NCBI RefSeq assembly: GCF_020866905.1
Contig: NZ_JAIVCC010000002.1
Coordinates: 186,001 to 250,000, forward strand
Source of the DNA: Salinimicrobium sediminilitoris
GTDB lineage: Bacteria > Bacteroidota > Bacteroidia > Flavobacteriales > Flavobacteriaceae
Reading direction: 5' to 3'
Length of the DNA: 64,000 nucleotides
The notes under the pieces were generated by a model. The model ran no database searches and had not been told where the DNA came from. It saw only the letters and a program-made list of their open reading frames with translations. A program made the translations under genes and the position numbers. Positions 35,612-44,460 of the stretch are shown piece by piece. Positions within the stretch are counted from its first letter, which is position 1. Each line of letters starts with the position of its first letter.

Positions 35612-37129
35612 TTACATCCAGTGCTTTTCGGTACTTTCAATTTTGTAGAGCAGGTAATTCTTTAATGCCTGAATTTCATCCTTCCTTACTATTGGAAACT
35701 GAATATCCCCTCCGGCCGAATGAAAAGTTAGATAAACAAGCCCCCTTCTTTTGTACCAGATTGGTTGAGATACAGAAATCGCCTGCAATCTGAATATCTC
35801 CAGGTATTGCTCCTTCTTTATCCAAACACCAGAATACCTGATCAAAAACTCTTTAGATACGCCCAGTTTGAGGTTTCGATAATAAAGAAAATTATAAAAG
35901 ACCAACAAAAGTAAGTAAGCAGCAGAAATTGAAAGGAACCAGTATACAGTTATCATTTCTACGTAATAAAGAAGAAGCCCGCCTACTACGAGTAGTGGGA
36001 TTAATCCCCGCGAAATTTTCTTTAAAAGCAAAAATTTACTGGGAAGAATAGTAAACTCTTCCTGAATCCTGTTTTTGTAAAAATATTCCTTAACCTGGGA
36101 GACCACATCGGGTGGTAAGCCTACAATTTTAATCTGGTTCTTCTCAAGATCATTTTCGCTACTGGCTAAAGAAATTTTTACCTGGTAAAGCCGCATTGCC
36201 TTTTGAATAGGGTTGGTCAAGACTTGCAAAAGCTGAATTCGGCTCGCGCGTAAATTTACTTTGGTGTTATTTCTAAGGCCCATTTCCACCTGTAAGGTAT
36301 CCCTGAATTTTTGCAGGTGGAGCCCAAAATATTTGATGACCGTCTCTCCTACTGTAAATACCATTCCCACGATCAAAAGGAAAATAATTAGCATGAATTT
36401 CCCCTGTGCCCAGTAAACTTGAGGCTCCTGAAGTTGAGCAGACAATTCATCATTAAACATAAATTGCTCCCGCAGGGTAAAATAAAATGCTATAATTATT
36501 CCTACTCCTCGCAAATAATTAGAGGTAAGGCCAAGCTTTATAAGCGTTAACAAGCTTACTTTATGCTCCCACTCAGGTAGCACTTTAGAAGTAGAAGACT
36601 TATTTTCCTCTCCCACTTCCAGATTTGTATCTTCTTCCTGTACTACTGCCCTTTCTTCTTCAGCATGAGCCATGAGCAGGTCTGCCAATGCATTGGCTCT
36701 TTCTTCTGAAAGTGCTTTTATTTCAACTTCCTTATCCTGGCTTCCCGCTGTCTCCACAACAACACTGTAAACCCCAATAACACGCTGAAGAATGTTTCTG
36801 CGGAAATTTACCTGCTGTATCTTCTGAAACGGAATATTAATAACATCTGTCGAAAAAACCCCTTTTTGAAGCACGAATTCTTCATTCTTCTCGTCAATGT
36901 GAAATTTGAAATTCAGAAAGTATTTGATACTATATCCCAGGCTTATTAATAATATCAGAATAAATCCTGCACCTGCAAGTAACAGAGTACGCTGGTCTAC
37001 TTCCTTGAACGCAAAATAAAAAACTACTACCCACAAGTTTCGGGCGATATGGTAGAGAGACGTCGCAAAGATGAGCACAAGCCCCACGCCCGATTGCCGT
37101 TGAGGCTCAGTAAAATTATAATTAGGCAT
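35612..37129 (-). CDS. bacterial-PH domain membrane protein, YdbT-like
   Basis: A 505-residue inner-membrane protein with about six hydrophobic segments. Three bacterial-PH (bPH2/DUF304) strand sets alternate with them: HIDEKNEEFVLQKGVFSTDVINIPFQKIQQV near 80-110, a second near 275-320 and a third near 415-450 (KLGVSKEFLIRYSGVW). This is the Bacillus YdbT plan. Its ATG overlaps the stop of the YdbS-like gene by 8 bases, so the pair is translationally coupled, as ydbS-ydbT usually are. Biochemical role uncertain; YdbST have been linked to resistance to amylocyclicin-type peptides in Bacillus. Confidence 0.82.
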   Translation of the reverse strand: MPNYNFTEPQRQSGVGLVLIFATSLYHIARNLWVVVFYFAFKEVDQRTLLLAGAGFILILLISLGYSIKYFLNFKFHIDEKNEEFVLQKGVFSTDVINIPFQKIQQVNFRRNILQRVIGVYSVVVETAGSQDKEVEIKALSEERANALADLLMAHAEEERAVVQEEDTNLEVGEENKSSTSKVLPEWEHKVSLLTLIKLGLTSNYLRGVGIIIAFYFTLREQFMFNDELSAQLQEPQVYWAQGKFMLIIFLLIVGMVFTVGETVIKYFGLHLQKFRDTLQVEMGLRNNTKVNLRASRIQLLQVLTNPIQKAMRLYQVKISLASSENDLEKNQIKIVGLPPDVVSQVKEYFYKNRIQEEFTILPSKFLLLKKISRGLIPLLVVGGLLLYYVEMITVYWFLSISAAYLLLLVFYNFLYYRNLKLGVSKEFLIRYSGVWIKKEQYLEIFRLQAISVSQPIWYKRRGLVYLTFHSAGGDIQFPIVRKDEIQALKNYLLYKIESTEKHWM

Positions 37130-37655
37130 GATTGTATATTCGTCCCGAAATTTCCTCTTTTACAGAAATTGCAGTTTGAGGTTTAATTCCCGGAACACTT
37201 ACATCACTTCCCGAACCTCCGGCAGTGAAAACCTTTACTGTAGAAATCTTCAGCATTTTATCCAGGAAAGAACGTTCTACAGAAACGTGCTGAATTCTAT
37301 TAAAGGGAACAACTGTAATTCGTTCAAAAAGAAATCCGCGTTTAAAAATAATATCCTGTTCCCTTAGTGCATAACCACTTTTTTTCACATACATAAGATT
37401 ATTAAAAATCGTCCATCCAAAAATGAGTAAAATGAACAGTCCTGCCCAAATAATATAATTGTGAAATTCGGGGGAAGAAAGCTTATAAGCTACAATTAAT
37501 CCCACCGCAAAAAACAGGAAGGAAATTGTAGTTCCAACCTGCAGTTTTACAAGGTATTTTTTAGATATGGGATGCAGCTCCACTTCTTCATACCTGGGAA
37601 GAGCTGCAACATCTACTTCAAAATTTGAAAATTGTGGGGTGCTTATGGGATCCAT
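37122..37655 (-). CDS. bacterial-PH domain membrane protein, YdbS-like
   Basis: A 177-residue protein with two adjacent membrane segments (about 58-78 and 85-105) followed by a bPH2 domain: GYALREQDIIFKRGFLFERI, then VVPFNRIQHVSVERSFLDK. That is the YdbS pattern, and the partner YdbT-like gene follows with an 8-base overlap. The 5' end overlaps the end of menB by 13 bases, so menB, ydbS and ydbT likely form one transcript. Partner and function uncertain. Confidence 0.82.
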   Translation of the reverse strand: MDPISTPQFSNFEVDVAALPRYEEVELHPISKKYLVKLQVGTTISFLFFAVGLIVAYKLSSPEFHNYIIWAGLFILLIFGWTIFNNLMYVKKSGYALREQDIIFKRGFLFERITVVPFNRIQHVSVERSFLDKMLKISTVKVFTAGGSGSDVSVPGIKPQTAISVKEEISGRIYNHA

Positions 37656-38482
37656 TTCTTTTCAAAATTAGGTTTTCTTTTCTCAAGAAAGGCATTTCGA
37701 CCTTCTTTGGCCTCATCTGTCATATATGCCAGCCGGGTTGCTTCTCCGGCAAATACCTGTTGGCCAACCATCCCGTCATCGGTAAGGTTCATGGCGAATT
37801 TCAGCATTTTTATAGAGGTTGGTGATTTTGCCAGGATCTCCTGCGCCCATTCGTAAGCAGTGTCTTCCAATTCATCATGAGGAATTACCGCGTTGACCAT
37901 TCCCATTTCATAAGCTTCCTGGGCCGAATAATTTCTTCCCAAAAAGAAGATTTCGCGGGCTTTTTTCTGTCCCACCATTTTAGCCAGGTAAGCAGATCCA
38001 TATCCGCCGTCAAAACTTGTGACATCGGCATCGGTCTGTTTAAAGATCGCATGTTCCTTACTGGCAAGAGTGAGATCGCAGACCACATGAAGGCTATGGC
38101 CTCCACCTACTGCCCATCCCGGAACCACTGCAATAACAGCCTTAGGCATAAATCTTATTAATCTTTGCACTTCCAGAATATTTAGGCGGTGCATCCCGTC
38201 TTCGCCCACATATCCCTGATGACCACGCGCCTTTTGATCTCCGCCGCTGCAAAAACTATACACCCCATCCTTAGAAGAAGGACCTTCTGCGGTCAATAAT
38301 ACGACACCTATTGAAGTATCTTCCTGGGCATCGTAAAATGCATCATATAATTCACTGGTAGTTTTAGGTCTAAAAGCATTTCTCACGTCGGGCCTGTTAA
38401 ATGCAATTCGTGCAACACCATTGGATTTTTTATAGGTGATATCTTCGTAATCTTTGGCTGTTTTATAATCTGGTTTGGTCAT
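37643..38482 (-). CDS. menB: 1,4-dihydroxy-2-naphthoyl-CoA synthase
   Basis: Crotonase-fold enzyme that closes the naphthoquinone ring in menaquinone synthesis, from o-succinylbenzoyl-CoA. The 279-residue length is normal for MenB (273-300). Diagnostic segments are NRPDVRNAFRPKT near 30, the oxyanion and substrate loop CSGGDQKARGHQGYVG near 78, and TDADVTSFDGGYGSAYLAK near 150. The SGGDQ motif and the disordered A-loop that follows separate MenB from generic enoyl-CoA hydratases. Other men genes (menD, menF and a hotdog thioesterase) lie 1.5-5 kb away on the same strand. No menE, menC or menA in the window. Confidence 0.95.
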   Translation of the reverse strand: MTKPDYKTAKDYEDITYKKSNGVARIAFNRPDVRNAFRPKTTSELYDAFYDAQEDTSIGVVLLTAEGPSSKDGVYSFCSGGDQKARGHQGYVGEDGMHRLNILEVQRLIRFMPKAVIAVVPGWAVGGGHSLHVVCDLTLASKEHAIFKQTDADVTSFDGGYGSAYLAKMVGQKKAREIFFLGRNYSAQEAYEMGMVNAVIPHDELEDTAYEWAQEILAKSPTSIKMLKFAMNLTDDGMVGQQVFAGEATRLAYMTDEAKEGRNAFLEKRKPNFEKKWIP

Positions 38483-38635
38483 AAGTATCTAATTTTACTC
38501 AAAAATAGGATTTTTATAATTCTTTATTCGCGTAAAAGATTAATAGCTGTAAAGCTTTTAAAAATCTTATCTTTCAGCTTAAGTATATTAAAAATTGTAC
38601 AGTTTTTGATTCTAAGTTTCCAAACAGCAAATCAA

Positions 38636-39118
38636 ATGAAAAAACTCCTCCTACTGACAGGCTTCTTATTAACCATCAGCGGGTATTCACAGGAATTTGA
38701 TACCTCAGAGAGTATATATATTGGCGCCCGGGAAGTACGTCCCAGTCTTTCCATGCCTGTACGTGAATTTTCTGAATCAAAATTCACTCTTATGGAGGTC
38801 AACTTTGATAAAAAAGATGAAAAGAGACAGGTGAATCTAATCGCTATGATGGAGCAGCAGCGCTTTGAAAAAGAAAAAGGCATAGTTGAAATGGAATCAC
38901 CCATGCCCGGCCTTAGCACCGGGGAAAAGTCACTTATTGAAGTGACCAATGATATAAGAATTCACGACCGCAGTTCAAACTTCGATATCTATACCGGTAA
39001 GAAAAAGATTCCGGCATATGAAGAAATGCAGTCTCCTATTTTCCGCCAGGGTTATACCCCTTTCTCAAGAAGAAGATATAGTTCTCCAGGAATTAATTAC
39101 ACCCCCTATTTAAGGTAG
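38636..39118 (+). CDS. small exported protein of unknown function
   Basis: A 160-residue secreted protein. The Met at 38636 begins a signal peptide (MKKLLLLTGFLLTISGYSQ); the frame to 38606 adds ten non-signal residues. The mature chain is charged, rich in Glu and Lys in the middle, and ends with an Arg-Arg-Arg-Tyr and Tyr-Thr-Pro segment (FSRRRYSSPG). No known domain was recognised. The 3' end overlaps the CvfB-like gene by 13 bases, tail to tail. Confidence 0.65.
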   Translation: MKKLLLLTGFLLTISGYSQEFDTSESIYIGAREVRPSLSMPVREFSESKFTLMEVNFDKKDEKRQVNLIAMMEQQRFEKEKGIVEMESPMPGLSTGEKSLIEVTNDIRIHDRSSNFDIYTGKKKIPAYEEMQSPIFRQGYTPFSRRRYSSPGINYTPYLR

Positions 39119-39936
39119 ATTCCGTTGTCTTTAATATCAACCTTTCGTTGCTTATAAAGATTTCCAAGGGCACGTTTAAAGCTTTTCTTGCTCATTTGCA
39201 CCTCTCTCTCGATCTCTTTAGGTGAAGATTTATCGGTAAGTGCAAGGAAGCCGCCTTTTACCTCTAACAAGCTAAGAAGCTCCTGCGCATTAGGTTCTAT
39301 GCTACGAAATCCCGGACGCTGCAGAGTAATATCGATCTTTCCGTCTGGTCTTGTCTTCCTGACGTAACCTTTTAACCTGTCACCAACATGAAGTTTTTGA
39401 AAAACATCATCCTTGTATAATAACCCTTTATGGATCTCATTTACAATAACATTCCATCCCAATTCTGTGGGATTGGCTACTATGAGGTCAACTTCTTCAA
39501 AAGCCTCAACTGTTAGCTGGGAATTATCCAAAAATGCGTCTACTTTATTAGAACCCACCAGCCTGCCAGTAAGTTCATCAAGATAACAGAAGATAAGATA
39601 ACGTTCTCCTTCCCGCATTTTCATTGCCTGTTCCTTGAAAGGCACAAAAAGGTGTTTTTCCAGCCCCCAGTCCATAAAAACTCCTATCTCGCTCACCTCT
39701 GCACATTTCAGGTAACCAAATTCATCCAGCTTCACGAAAGGCTTAAGAGAAGTAGCAACAGGCCGCTCTTCGTGGTCAAGATAAACAAAGACTTCAAGCT
39801 CATCCCCTATCTCAAATGTTTCCGGTTTGTATTTATTTGGCAACAAAACTTCATTGCCATCATCGTCTTTTAAAAACAATCCTGGCTCTGTGTCGCGATC
39901 GATCTTTAATGTATGGTATTCTCCAATGGCAAGCAT
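39106..39936 (-). CDS. S1-domain RNA-binding protein, CvfB family
   Basis: A 276-residue cytoplasmic protein of the CvfB/YitL family: three S1-like OB folds followed by a winged-helix C-terminus. S1-type strands are seen at GLFLKDDDGNEVLLPNK near 20, VGVFMDWG-like IGVFMDWGLEKHLFVPF near 84, and GDRLKGYVRKTRPDGKIDITL near 185. The C-terminal segment SPKEIEREVQMSKKSFKRAL is the winged helix. CvfB in Staphylococcus affects virulence-gene expression and mRNA fate; in Bacteroidota the role is unstudied. It is 36 bases after menD and probably on the same transcript. Confidence 0.87.
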   Translation of the reverse strand: MLAIGEYHTLKIDRDTEPGLFLKDDDGNEVLLPNKYKPETFEIGDELEVFVYLDHEERPVATSLKPFVKLDEFGYLKCAEVSEIGVFMDWGLEKHLFVPFKEQAMKMREGERYLIFCYLDELTGRLVGSNKVDAFLDNSQLTVEAFEEVDLIVANPTELGWNVIVNEIHKGLLYKDDVFQKLHVGDRLKGYVRKTRPDGKIDITLQRPGFRSIEPNAQELLSLLEVKGGFLALTDKSSPKEIEREVQMSKKSFKRALGNLYKQRKVDIKDNGIYLK

Positions 39937-39972
39937 AAAAATATTTTTGGCAAAGTTACTTATAATAAACGG

Positions 39973-41703
39973 CTATTTTACGAAGCTGAAATATTCCAGC
40001 AACACCTCGTCATTCACTTTTCTCGGAGTGAAGATCTCCAGAACTCTCGGGTTTTCTGAGATGTCAAAAAAGCCATTTAACTGCTGTTCTATTTCTTCTG
40101 AAGTTTTTGCTGAAGCATATTGAAATCCATGTAGATCGCAAACAGGTTTTGCTGTCAGGTCGTGCACGGTCTCAAAATAAGTATCAAAAGTTTCAGAATT
40201 TTTATCACCCGGTAATATCCTGAAGATCCCTCCTCCCCGGTTATTTAAAATGATGATCCTGAAGTTCTTCGGAATGTAATTGTTCCAGAGCCCATTGCTA
40301 TCATAAAAAAAGCTGAGATCGCCGGTGATCATCAAAACTGGTTTTTCTGAAATCATTGCAGCTCCTACCGAAGTTGAGATACTGCCATCAATCCCGCTGG
40401 TACCGCGGTTACAATAAATCTTCAAACTCTCTTTCCACCTGAAAAGTTGCGCGTACCGGATTGTAGAACTATTCGCAAGTTGCACGATGTAATTTTCGGG
40501 TACAGAGGGAATCACCTGTTGCATAGCTTTTAGATCTGAATATGGGATCCTTCCCATGTAGTCCTCATGCTTTTCTTTCCTCCTGCCTCTTACCTCCTGC
40601 CAGTATTCTGCGTAATTGCTTTCTGAAATCTCGCTAAGCGGAAAAAATTGTTTAAAGAAGGAATTTATTGAAGTCTCGAAATGCTTGTTCAGGCAAAAGA
40701 AGGTGTTATATGCCTTTTTTGGATCCACGTGCCAGTGTTGTTTCGGCTGATAGTTGCGTAGAAAAGCTTTTATCTTTTTCGAAACAATCATTCCGCCGAA
40801 AGTCAGAAGGATCTCCGGTTGCAGGTTATCAAACAGTTGCTCTTTATTATCGTCTTTTTCAATAGGCCCAATTATGGTATCAATCCGGGTAAAGAATTTC
40901 TCCTGTTGCACATTAGAAGTGGTTTCGGTAAAAACAATGACCGAAGGATCATTTGCCAGCCGGTCAAGGAATTCCTGCTCCACAGCGTTTGGAGAAGACA
41001 CTCCAACAATTACCATTTTCCTTGCAGCCTTATTCCAGAGATCAGCATAAGCCTGTAGCTGATTTTTGGAATAGGTCCTTTCGATAATTTCCGGCAGGAT
41101 CTGGATCGGATTTACCTCCACATCTTCAACGGTACCGTACAGCGGCTCATAAAAAGGAACATTGATATGCACCGGACCTTTTTCTTCAATAGCTTTATTC
41201 AGCGCCAGATTGATCTCCCGCTCATTGTGCTTTCTACTTTCGAACTGTTTCTGCTGAAGTTTTTTATCTTTGGCTTCATTTTCCAGGACTAATTCTGAAT
41301 GAAGATTGGCCGAGTACAATATATGGTTCTCAAAAATGTTCTTTTGGCGAATGGTTTGGCCGTCACCAATATCGATACGTTCTACAGGCCTATCGGCAGA
41401 GATCACTACCAGGGGAATGTCGCTGTAATAAGCCTCTGCTACCGCCGGATAATAGTTAAGCAATGCAGAGCCCGAGGTGCAGACCACAGCCACAGGTTTT
41501 TGAAGCTGTTGCGCCATTCCTATTGCAACAAAAGCCGCACATCGCTCATCTACAACACTGTAAGTTTTAATATTGGGATGATATGCAAACCCGGTAGTTA
41601 ATGGCGCATTTCGGGAGCCGGGAGAGATCACTACGTGATGTATTCCCTTAGCTTCACAAAGTGCAACTATAGAACGGGCAACTGGTATTTTTGGATGTTT
41701 CAA
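39973..41703 (-). CDS. menD: 2-succinyl-5-enolpyruvyl-6-hydroxy-3-cyclohexene-1-carboxylate synthase
   Basis: ThDP-dependent enzyme that joins isochorismate and 2-oxoglutarate in menaquinone synthesis. The 576-residue protein starts with TTG at 41703 (TTGAAACATCC); upstream frames are closed by TAA three codons earlier, and the resulting N-terminus (KHPKIPVARSIVALCEAKGI) matches other MenD proteins. Typical segments are VISPGSRNAPLT near 25, the cofactor Glu in VDERCAAF near 54, DRPVERIDIGDGQTIRQ near 104 and the ThDP/Mg loop ITGDLSFFYDSNG near 455. The chorismate-binding gene menF lies just upstream in the operon. Confidence 0.93.
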   Translation of the reverse strand: MKHPKIPVARSIVALCEAKGIHHVVISPGSRNAPLTTGFAYHPNIKTYSVVDERCAAFVAIGMAQQLQKPVAVVCTSGSALLNYYPAVAEAYYSDIPLVVISADRPVERIDIGDGQTIRQKNIFENHILYSANLHSELVLENEAKDKKLQQKQFESRKHNEREINLALNKAIEEKGPVHINVPFYEPLYGTVEDVEVNPIQILPEIIERTYSKNQLQAYADLWNKAARKMVIVGVSSPNAVEQEFLDRLANDPSVIVFTETTSNVQQEKFFTRIDTIIGPIEKDDNKEQLFDNLQPEILLTFGGMIVSKKIKAFLRNYQPKQHWHVDPKKAYNTFFCLNKHFETSINSFFKQFFPLSEISESNYAEYWQEVRGRRKEKHEDYMGRIPYSDLKAMQQVIPSVPENYIVQLANSSTIRYAQLFRWKESLKIYCNRGTSGIDGSISTSVGAAMISEKPVLMITGDLSFFYDSNGLWNNYIPKNFRIIILNNRGGGIFRILPGDKNSETFDTYFETVHDLTAKPVCDLHGFQYASAKTSEEIEQQLNGFFDISENPRVLEIFTPRKVNDEVLLEYFSFVK

Positions 41704-41721
41704 AATTTATCTTTTTGGAGA

Positions 41722-41753
41722 CCTAACAGTCCCGAAGCTTCGGGGCTGTTAGG
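41722..41753. repeat. palindromic repeat between menF and menD
   Basis: CCTAACAGTCCCGAAG pairs with CTTCGGGGCTGTTAGG with no loop and one G-T pair, giving a 32-base near-perfect palindrome inside an operon. No T run follows, so attenuation or a REP-like element is more likely than termination. Confidence 0.65.
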
Positions 41754-41770
41754 CATGGTAAAACTTTTAT

Positions 41771-42964
41771 TTACTTCAACAGCACTTTCTTCATCGTTTC
41801 GGACTTATTCACGGTTTCCTGCCACTCATCTTCGGGCACGGAATCTTTGGTGATCCCACCACCCACAAAAAGTACTGCCTTGCCATTTTCAATTTTCATA
41901 CAGCGCAGATTCACATAAAGATCGGTTTCTTTTTTTACTGCACGATAAGCCAGGTTCTCCACATTTCTTCTTGTCCTGCTTCGCTGTACATTTTTCTGAA
42001 GATTCAATTCCCCCAGAAATCCGGTGTAGAATTCCCTATTGTAATTTTCTTCTTCAAGAATAAAGGCTTTAGCCTTTTCCTTTGGCAGGCCACATACAGC
42101 CGGTGTTGGATGTAGGGCCGAGATGATATTGAGCCAAATGGCAGAGACGTTCCGCGGAACGTCTGTACCGGAATTTTCTGAAATTTGGAGTTTGGAATTT
42201 GGAATTTTGCCAGATATATCAGATCTAATATGTAGTAGATTCCCTGCCTTTGCAGTATAAGGAGCTGATATTTCCAGATCTTCCACACCTGAAGATTTAA
42301 GGTTGTCTACTATTGAATCAGTAACAAATTGCTGTTCCTGCTTTTCTTTATCGCCCCATTCCACCTCCATGGTTCCGGAATATTTTTGAGTACCGGCAAG
42401 GGCCATGGTTTTAAAACGGGTGCCTGTTACCTTCAGCAAAGTTTCGGGTGTCGCGCCCAGCCAGCAGCCGACTTTTGGATGAAACCAGCAATACACAAAA
42501 GCTGTTGGATAAGCTTTCAATAGCTCTTTAAACAGCTTCAGCGGATTCGGGTTATCCAATTCCACCTCTTCCTTTCGGGAAAGCACAACCTTTTCCATTT
42601 CTCCTGCTTTCAAAGCTGCAACGGCTTTTGCTACCAGCTGCACGTGAGCCGACATTTTTTCTTCCGAAATTCTCCCTTTTTGAGAGGCCACGGGAGCCGA
42701 AACTTCTTCAGGAACTACCTGTTCAAATATGTGTTTTTCCGAAGCATTCTCAGGAAAAAGAATCGTTTTTTCTGAGGTGTCAAAAGGGGCAAAAACAAAC
42801 CCGCTTTCGGTAAAATCTTCAGTGTTATTAAGCTGATCATCCTGCTGCAGGAAAGCCTTCACTTCTCCGGAACTTCCGTTCAGAATTGGCTTCCGGTACG
42901 CTACAAAAGGCAAACCTGAAGCATATTGCATCTCCAGCCGATTAAAAAATTCAGCTTCAGGCAT
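41771..42964 (-). CDS. menF: isochorismate synthase (chorismate-binding enzyme) with an in-frame repeat insertion
   Basis: Converts chorismate to isochorismate, the entry step to menaquinone. The 397-residue protein has the chorismate-binding fold from about residue 100: KVVLSRKEEVEL near 125, GCWLGATPETLL near 167, ALHPTPAVCGLPKEKA near 283 and FYTGFLGELN near 312. The menD neighbour supports MenF over EntC. Between SDISGKI and the ALHPTPAVCG motif there are about 20 more residues than expected (about 254-276). The DNA there is a palindromic repeat with TTTGGAATT units, so the insertion is probably a repeat element read in frame. It lies on a surface-like loop and the flanking motifs are intact, so activity may survive. 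Confidence 0.88.
   Translation of the reverse strand: MPEAEFFNRLEMQYASGLPFVAYRKPILNGSSGEVKAFLQQDDQLNNTEDFTESGFVFAPFDTSEKTILFPENASEKHIFEQVVPEEVSAPVASQKGRISEEKMSAHVQLVAKAVAALKAGEMEKVVLSRKEEVELDNPNPLKLFKELLKAYPTAFVYCWFHPKVGCWLGATPETLLKVTGTRFKTMALAGTQKYSGTMEVEWGDKEKQEQQFVTDSIVDNLKSSGVEDLEISAPYTAKAGNLLHIRSDISGKIPNSKLQISENSGTDVPRNVSAIWLNIISALHPTPAVCGLPKEKAKAFILEEENYNREFYTGFLGELNLQKNVQRSRTRRNVENLAYRAVKKETDLYVNLRCMKIENGKAVLFVGGGITKDSVPEDEWQETVNKSETMKKVLLK
42139..42208. repeat. short repeat element embedded in menF
   Basis: Contains the perfect 20-base palindrome AGACGTTCCGCGGAACGTCT at 42145-42164 followed by repeated TTTGGAATT units (42184-42208). Similar TTTGGAATT strings occur in spacers at 49283-49319. 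Length is a near multiple of three and the menF frame stays open. Confidence 0.7.
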
Positions 42965-43385
42965 TGTCTTTCTTTTTCGGAAGGGTAATAGTGGTCAATT
43001 TTACTATAGAAATCAGATTTTCGGCTTCATCTGTAATCCTGATGCTCCAAAGTTGCGTGGTACGACCTTTATGAAGATAAGTGGCTTTGGCGTAAACAAA
43101 ACCTTCAGAAATGCTTTTTATATGATTGGCAGAAATTTCGATTCCGCGCACGTAATAATCATCGGTATTTAAAAAAACGAAGCTGGCCATGCTACCTACA
43201 GTCTCGGCCAGAGCGACGGTCGCGCCTCCGTGCAGCACGCCATCTGGCTGATGGACCTTTGGAGTCACGGGCATTTTGGCGATGAGATAATCTTCCCCTA
43301 CTTCAGAAACCTCGATGTCAAGAGTTTCCATGAGGGTATTTTTGCATATCTTTTTCAACAGCGCGTGAGTTTCCTCTTTGGTCAT
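42957..43385 (-). CDS. hotdog-fold thioesterase (PaaI/MenI-like)
   Basis: A 142-residue hotdog acyl-CoA thioesterase. The Met at 43385 (MTKEETHALL) is preferred; the frame to 43418 adds 11 residues. The family signature is HQPDGVLHGGATVALAETVGS near 53-73, including the HGG turn and the acidic residue of the active helix. The gene overlaps menF by 8 bases, and hotdog thioesterases of this kind hydrolyse DHNA-CoA in menaquinone synthesis, so a MenI role is the best inference. It is also similar to PaaI and YbgC relatives, so substrate is not proved. Confidence 0.82.
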   Translation of the reverse strand: MTKEETHALLKKICKNTLMETLDIEVSEVGEDYLIAKMPVTPKVHQPDGVLHGGATVALAETVGSMASFVFLNTDDYYVRGIEISANHIKSISEGFVYAKATYLHKGRTTQLWSIRITDEAENLISIVKLTTITLPKKKDNA

Positions 43386-43432
43386 AGCAAATAGATTGGT
43401 TTCTTTGTAAAAGTACAAAACCGTCAGATAAT

Positions 43433-44071
43433 ATGGATGAAAAGCAAGTTTCTTATCGCTCTACCAATACCTATAGCACATTAAATCAACTTACCGACAA
43501 AACTGAAAATGTGTGGGTGGTTTTCCACGGCATTGATTACCTGAGCCGTTATTTCCTGAAGTACTTTAGGCACTTCAACCAGGAAAAGAATTATATCATT
43601 GCACCACAGGCGCCTTCCAAGTACTACCTCAATGGCAAATATGAGCATGTTGGAGCTTCCTGGGCTACACGTGAGAATACTGAGATGGAAATTGAGAATG
43701 TGCTGGCATACCTCGATGAGGTCTATGAAAATGAAGGTCTAAAAAGGGCCAAAAACCTTGTACTTTTTGGATATTCCCAGGGCGTCTCTGTCGTAACCCG
43801 GTGGATGGCGAGAAGAAAGATCAGCCCGTCACAACTCATTCTAAACTCCGGAAGAATTCCGAAGGAATTAAAGCCAGAGGATTTTGCCTTTTTGGAAGGT
43901 ACAGAGATCTCCTTCGTCTACGGGACTGAAGATCCATTTGTGAATAAGGAGTTTCTGGAGTCGGAAGAAAAGAGAATACGCGAGCTATTCCCAAAGAACC
44001 TGAAGTTTATTCCTTTTGATGGCGGACATGAGGTGAATAAAGAGGTCATTTTAAAGCTTGTGGGGGAATAG
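43433..44071 (+). CDS. alpha/beta-hydrolase, phospholipase/carboxylesterase-like
   Basis: A 212-residue alpha/beta-hydrolase. The nucleophile elbow is GYSQG near 121-125 (LVLFGYSQGVSVVTRW), an Asp-containing loop GTEDPFV near 165 and a late His (DGGHEVN near 200) complete the triad. The early WVVFHGID holds the oxyanion strand. Length and motifs fit the carboxylesterase/phospholipase (AB_hydrolase_2) group. Divergent from the thioesterase-menF operon by about 50 bases. The 3' end is followed by a repeat rather than a terminator. Substrate unknown. Confidence 0.83.
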   Translation: MDEKQVSYRSTNTYSTLNQLTDKTENVWVVFHGIDYLSRYFLKYFRHFNQEKNYIIAPQAPSKYYLNGKYEHVGASWATRENTEMEIENVLAYLDEVYENEGLKRAKNLVLFGYSQGVSVVTRWMARRKISPSQLILNSGRIPKELKPEDFAFLEGTEISFVYGTEDPFVNKEFLESEEKRIRELFPKNLKFIPFDGGHEVNKEVILKLVGE

Positions 44072-44129
44072 TTTAGAAGACCGCTGCGCTATAAGAATCA
44101 AGAGCCAAGAGCCAAGACATGTTCTGCTG

Positions 44130-44155
44130 TGTCATCCTGAACTTGTTTCAGGATC
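44130..44155 (+). repeat. dispersed repeat, copy next to the antitoxin gene
   Basis: Begins TGTCATCCTGAACTTGTTTC. An inverted copy with 4 mismatches in 26 lies at 44908-44933, and a weaker direct copy at 45148-45173. The preceding 30 bases repeat AAGAGCC units. This family of elements is common in spacers of Bacteroidota genomes (from memory). Confidence 0.65.
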
Positions 44156-44160
44156 TCTTT

Positions 44161-44460
44161 CTATTTTTCCATTTCTATGGAAATTTTCACTTTTCCCCCA
44201 AGACCTTTTTCGACGATGTCGTACAGGGTTTTCAATGTGAGGTTACTTCCATTATTTTCTACCCGGGAAATGTAAGTTCGTTTTTTGTCAATTTTCTCTG
44301 CTAATTGGTCCTGAGTCAGATTTTTTTCTTCTCTAGCTTTTCTTAGCATGAGTCCAATTTTAAATGACTCGAAATCCCGATCCAGTTCATCTCGTCTTGA
44401 AGTTCCTTTCTCTCCGTAAACTTCATCCTTTATTGTCTTCCAGTCTTTTGTTTCCATCAT
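44161..44460 (-). CDS. higA: XRE-family antitoxin (HigA-like)
   Basis: A 99-residue helix-turn-helix protein. Residues about 33-90 form the XRE fold: MLRKAREEKNLTQDQLAEKI, then KKRTYISRVENNGSNLTLKTL. It should neutralise the toxin encoded just upstream and repress the operon by binding the palindrome at 44811-44834. The ATG overlaps the toxin stop by 4 bases (ATGA). The order toxin first, antitoxin second is typical of higBA. Repeat copies lie on both sides of the pair. The gene symbol reflects this family likeness only. Confidence 0.85.
   Translation of the reverse strand: MMETKDWKTIKDEVYGEKGTSRRDELDRDFESFKIGLMLRKAREEKNLTQDQLAEKIDKKRTYISRVENNGSNLTLKTLYDIVEKGLGGKVKISIEMEK

Noticed and set aside
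42004-42288. 94-codon minus-strand frame within menF
   Set aside because: Alternate-frame shadow of menF; its IPNSKFQ-type text is the translated repeat, not a gene.
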